NCBI RefSeq assembly: GCF_000756305.1
Contig: NZ_JRFE01000004.1
Location: 31,640 to 95,639 of the forward strand
Source: Myxosarcina sp. GI1
GTDB taxonomy: Bacteria > Cyanobacteriota > Cyanobacteriia > Cyanobacteriales > Xenococcaceae
Reading direction: 5' to 3'
DNA length: 64,000 nt
The notes beneath the pieces are model-generated. The model worked only from the letters and a program-made list of their open reading frames with translations. It searched no databases and was not told the DNA's origin. Made by a program: the position numbers and the translations under genes. Positions 63,493 through 64,000 of this stretch are shown in pieces. Numbering within the stretch: position 1 is the stretch's first letter; each line of letters opens with the position of its first letter.

Positions 63493-64000
63493 CTAATCGA
63501 TCGTTTCTTTGTGACTATTACCATCTGCTTGTATCCAAACTAAACCCTGAATATGACAGGTACGGGCATAGGTTCTGATTTGGTCTGGAGAACGCCCACC
63601 CAGATCGACTTCGACTCTAACCAAATGTTCTTGCTGGCGTAGTTTGCGAGCATATTGCAAGGCAAAAACACGCGCCTCTGTAGTTTCGGGTATTACCAGC
63701 CAATCGATCGCTGGAGTTTGCTGGGGCAGCATGGTAGTAGAAAGCAGACAAGAATGTAAGTCTTCGATATTAAAAGAAAAACCTACACCTGGAGAGCTTT
63801 TTCCTTGAGGGTGATATAGCTCTAACAGGCGATCGTAACGCCCTCCTTCACCCAAAATATAGGATTGGGAATCTTGAAAGCTAACGGCTTTAAAAATAAT
63901 TCCCGTATAGTAATCAAAGGTCTGTAGCAAACTGAGATCGAGAACTAAAGGCAAAGGTTGAGAACTGCTCTCTTGCAGTAGTTCGATTAATGACTTGAGA
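63493..64000 (-). CDS. hisZ: ATP phosphoribosyltransferase regulatory subunit HisZ, partial
   Basis: The C-terminal 169 codons; the frame continues past the window edge. It is a class II HisRS-like fold without tRNA charging: FDYYTGIIFKAVSFQDSQSY, LGEGGRYDRLLELY and PGVGFSFNIEDL, then a C-terminal anticodon-binding-like part. HisZ activates short-form HisG in the first step of histidine synthesis. The KSLIELLQESSSQPLPLVLD stretch confirms that it runs on to base 64000. Confidence 0.8.
   Translation of the reverse strand, partial: LKSLIELLQESSSQPLPLVLDLSLLQTFDYYTGIIFKAVSFQDSQSYILGEGGRYDRLLELYHPQGKSSPGVGFSFNIEDLHSCLLSTTMLPQQTPAIDWLVIPETTEARVFALQYARKLRQQEHLVRVEVDLGGRSPDQIRTYARTCHIQGLVWIQADGNSHKETID

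Overview
The window is cyanobacterial chromosome. The HIP1 octamer GCGATCGC and shorter GATCGC forms are scattered through genes and gaps on both strands. The encoded proteins (DUF1400 hydrolase, DUF6671, Uma2, pheophorbide a oxygenase-type Rieske protein, HisZ, P450) match cyanobacterial families. Many gene fragments, IS remains and small palindromic repeats suggest a large, decaying genome of the filamentous or pleurocapsalean kind; the genus cannot be read from the sequence.

Layout. 0-6 kb is mostly broken genes: a frameshifted dienelactone hydrolase, a DOPA dioxygenase-like gene and a RecD-like helicase interrupted by small repeats, a DUF6671 pseudogene and a SWIM fragment. 6-7.4 kb holds RidA and a disrupted hypothetical gene. 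7.5-15.1 kb is a six-gene minus-strand operon joining a TerY-P triad (TerY-like vWA, PP2C, kinase) to two solute-binding-type proteins, one with its own vWA, and a membrane coiled-coil protein. 15-17 kb holds Tn3 and other transposase remains and an AT-rich gap. 17.1-22.7 kb carries two tubulin/FtsZ-fold paralogues around a 109-residue protein, followed by a CobW GTPase and a HupE/UreJ metal permease. 22.9-35.8 kb has a DUF433/DUF5615 toxin-antitoxin pair, a P450, an unrecognised membrane protein, DmeF, a DUF1400 hydrolase, a broken MprF-like gene, IS630 pieces and an AI-2E family transporter.

The most striking locus is 36.16-38.35 kb, the remnant of a type V-K CRISPR-associated transposon (CAST). 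It has the end of tnsB joined to the end of cas12k, a tracrRNA-like region with an anti-repeat, a 3-repeat/2-spacer CRISPR array, an atypical repeat with a 17-nt guide identical to part of tRNA-Phe, and a TGTACA transposon end 57 bp from a GTA PAM inside that tRNA-Phe gene. A 1.7-kb IS with a disabled transposase lies next to it.

40-48 kb holds a signalling and envelope cluster (CBS-PAS-GGDEF-EAL protein, small GTPase, BON-OmpA protein, coiled-coil protein), a glutathione transferase and an ELWxxDGT protein. 48.6-53.8 kb is one 1706-residue kinase-like/AAA/GAF/GGDEF protein. 53.8-64 kb is mostly metabolic: a peptide-type binding protein, Uma2, a Gfo/Idh/MocA oxidoreductase, a Rieske/PaO oxygenase, an alpha/beta hydrolase, a cupin, two SDRs divergent from an AraC regulator, and hisZ running off the end.

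Two small repeat families recur. One is a 45-48 bp hairpin with constant arms and a changing but still paired stem, sometimes flanked by a 3-bp duplication. The other is a 27-bp insert placed in frame inside GGCGAT|CGC (Gly-Asp|Arg) codons. They explain several of the broken genes.
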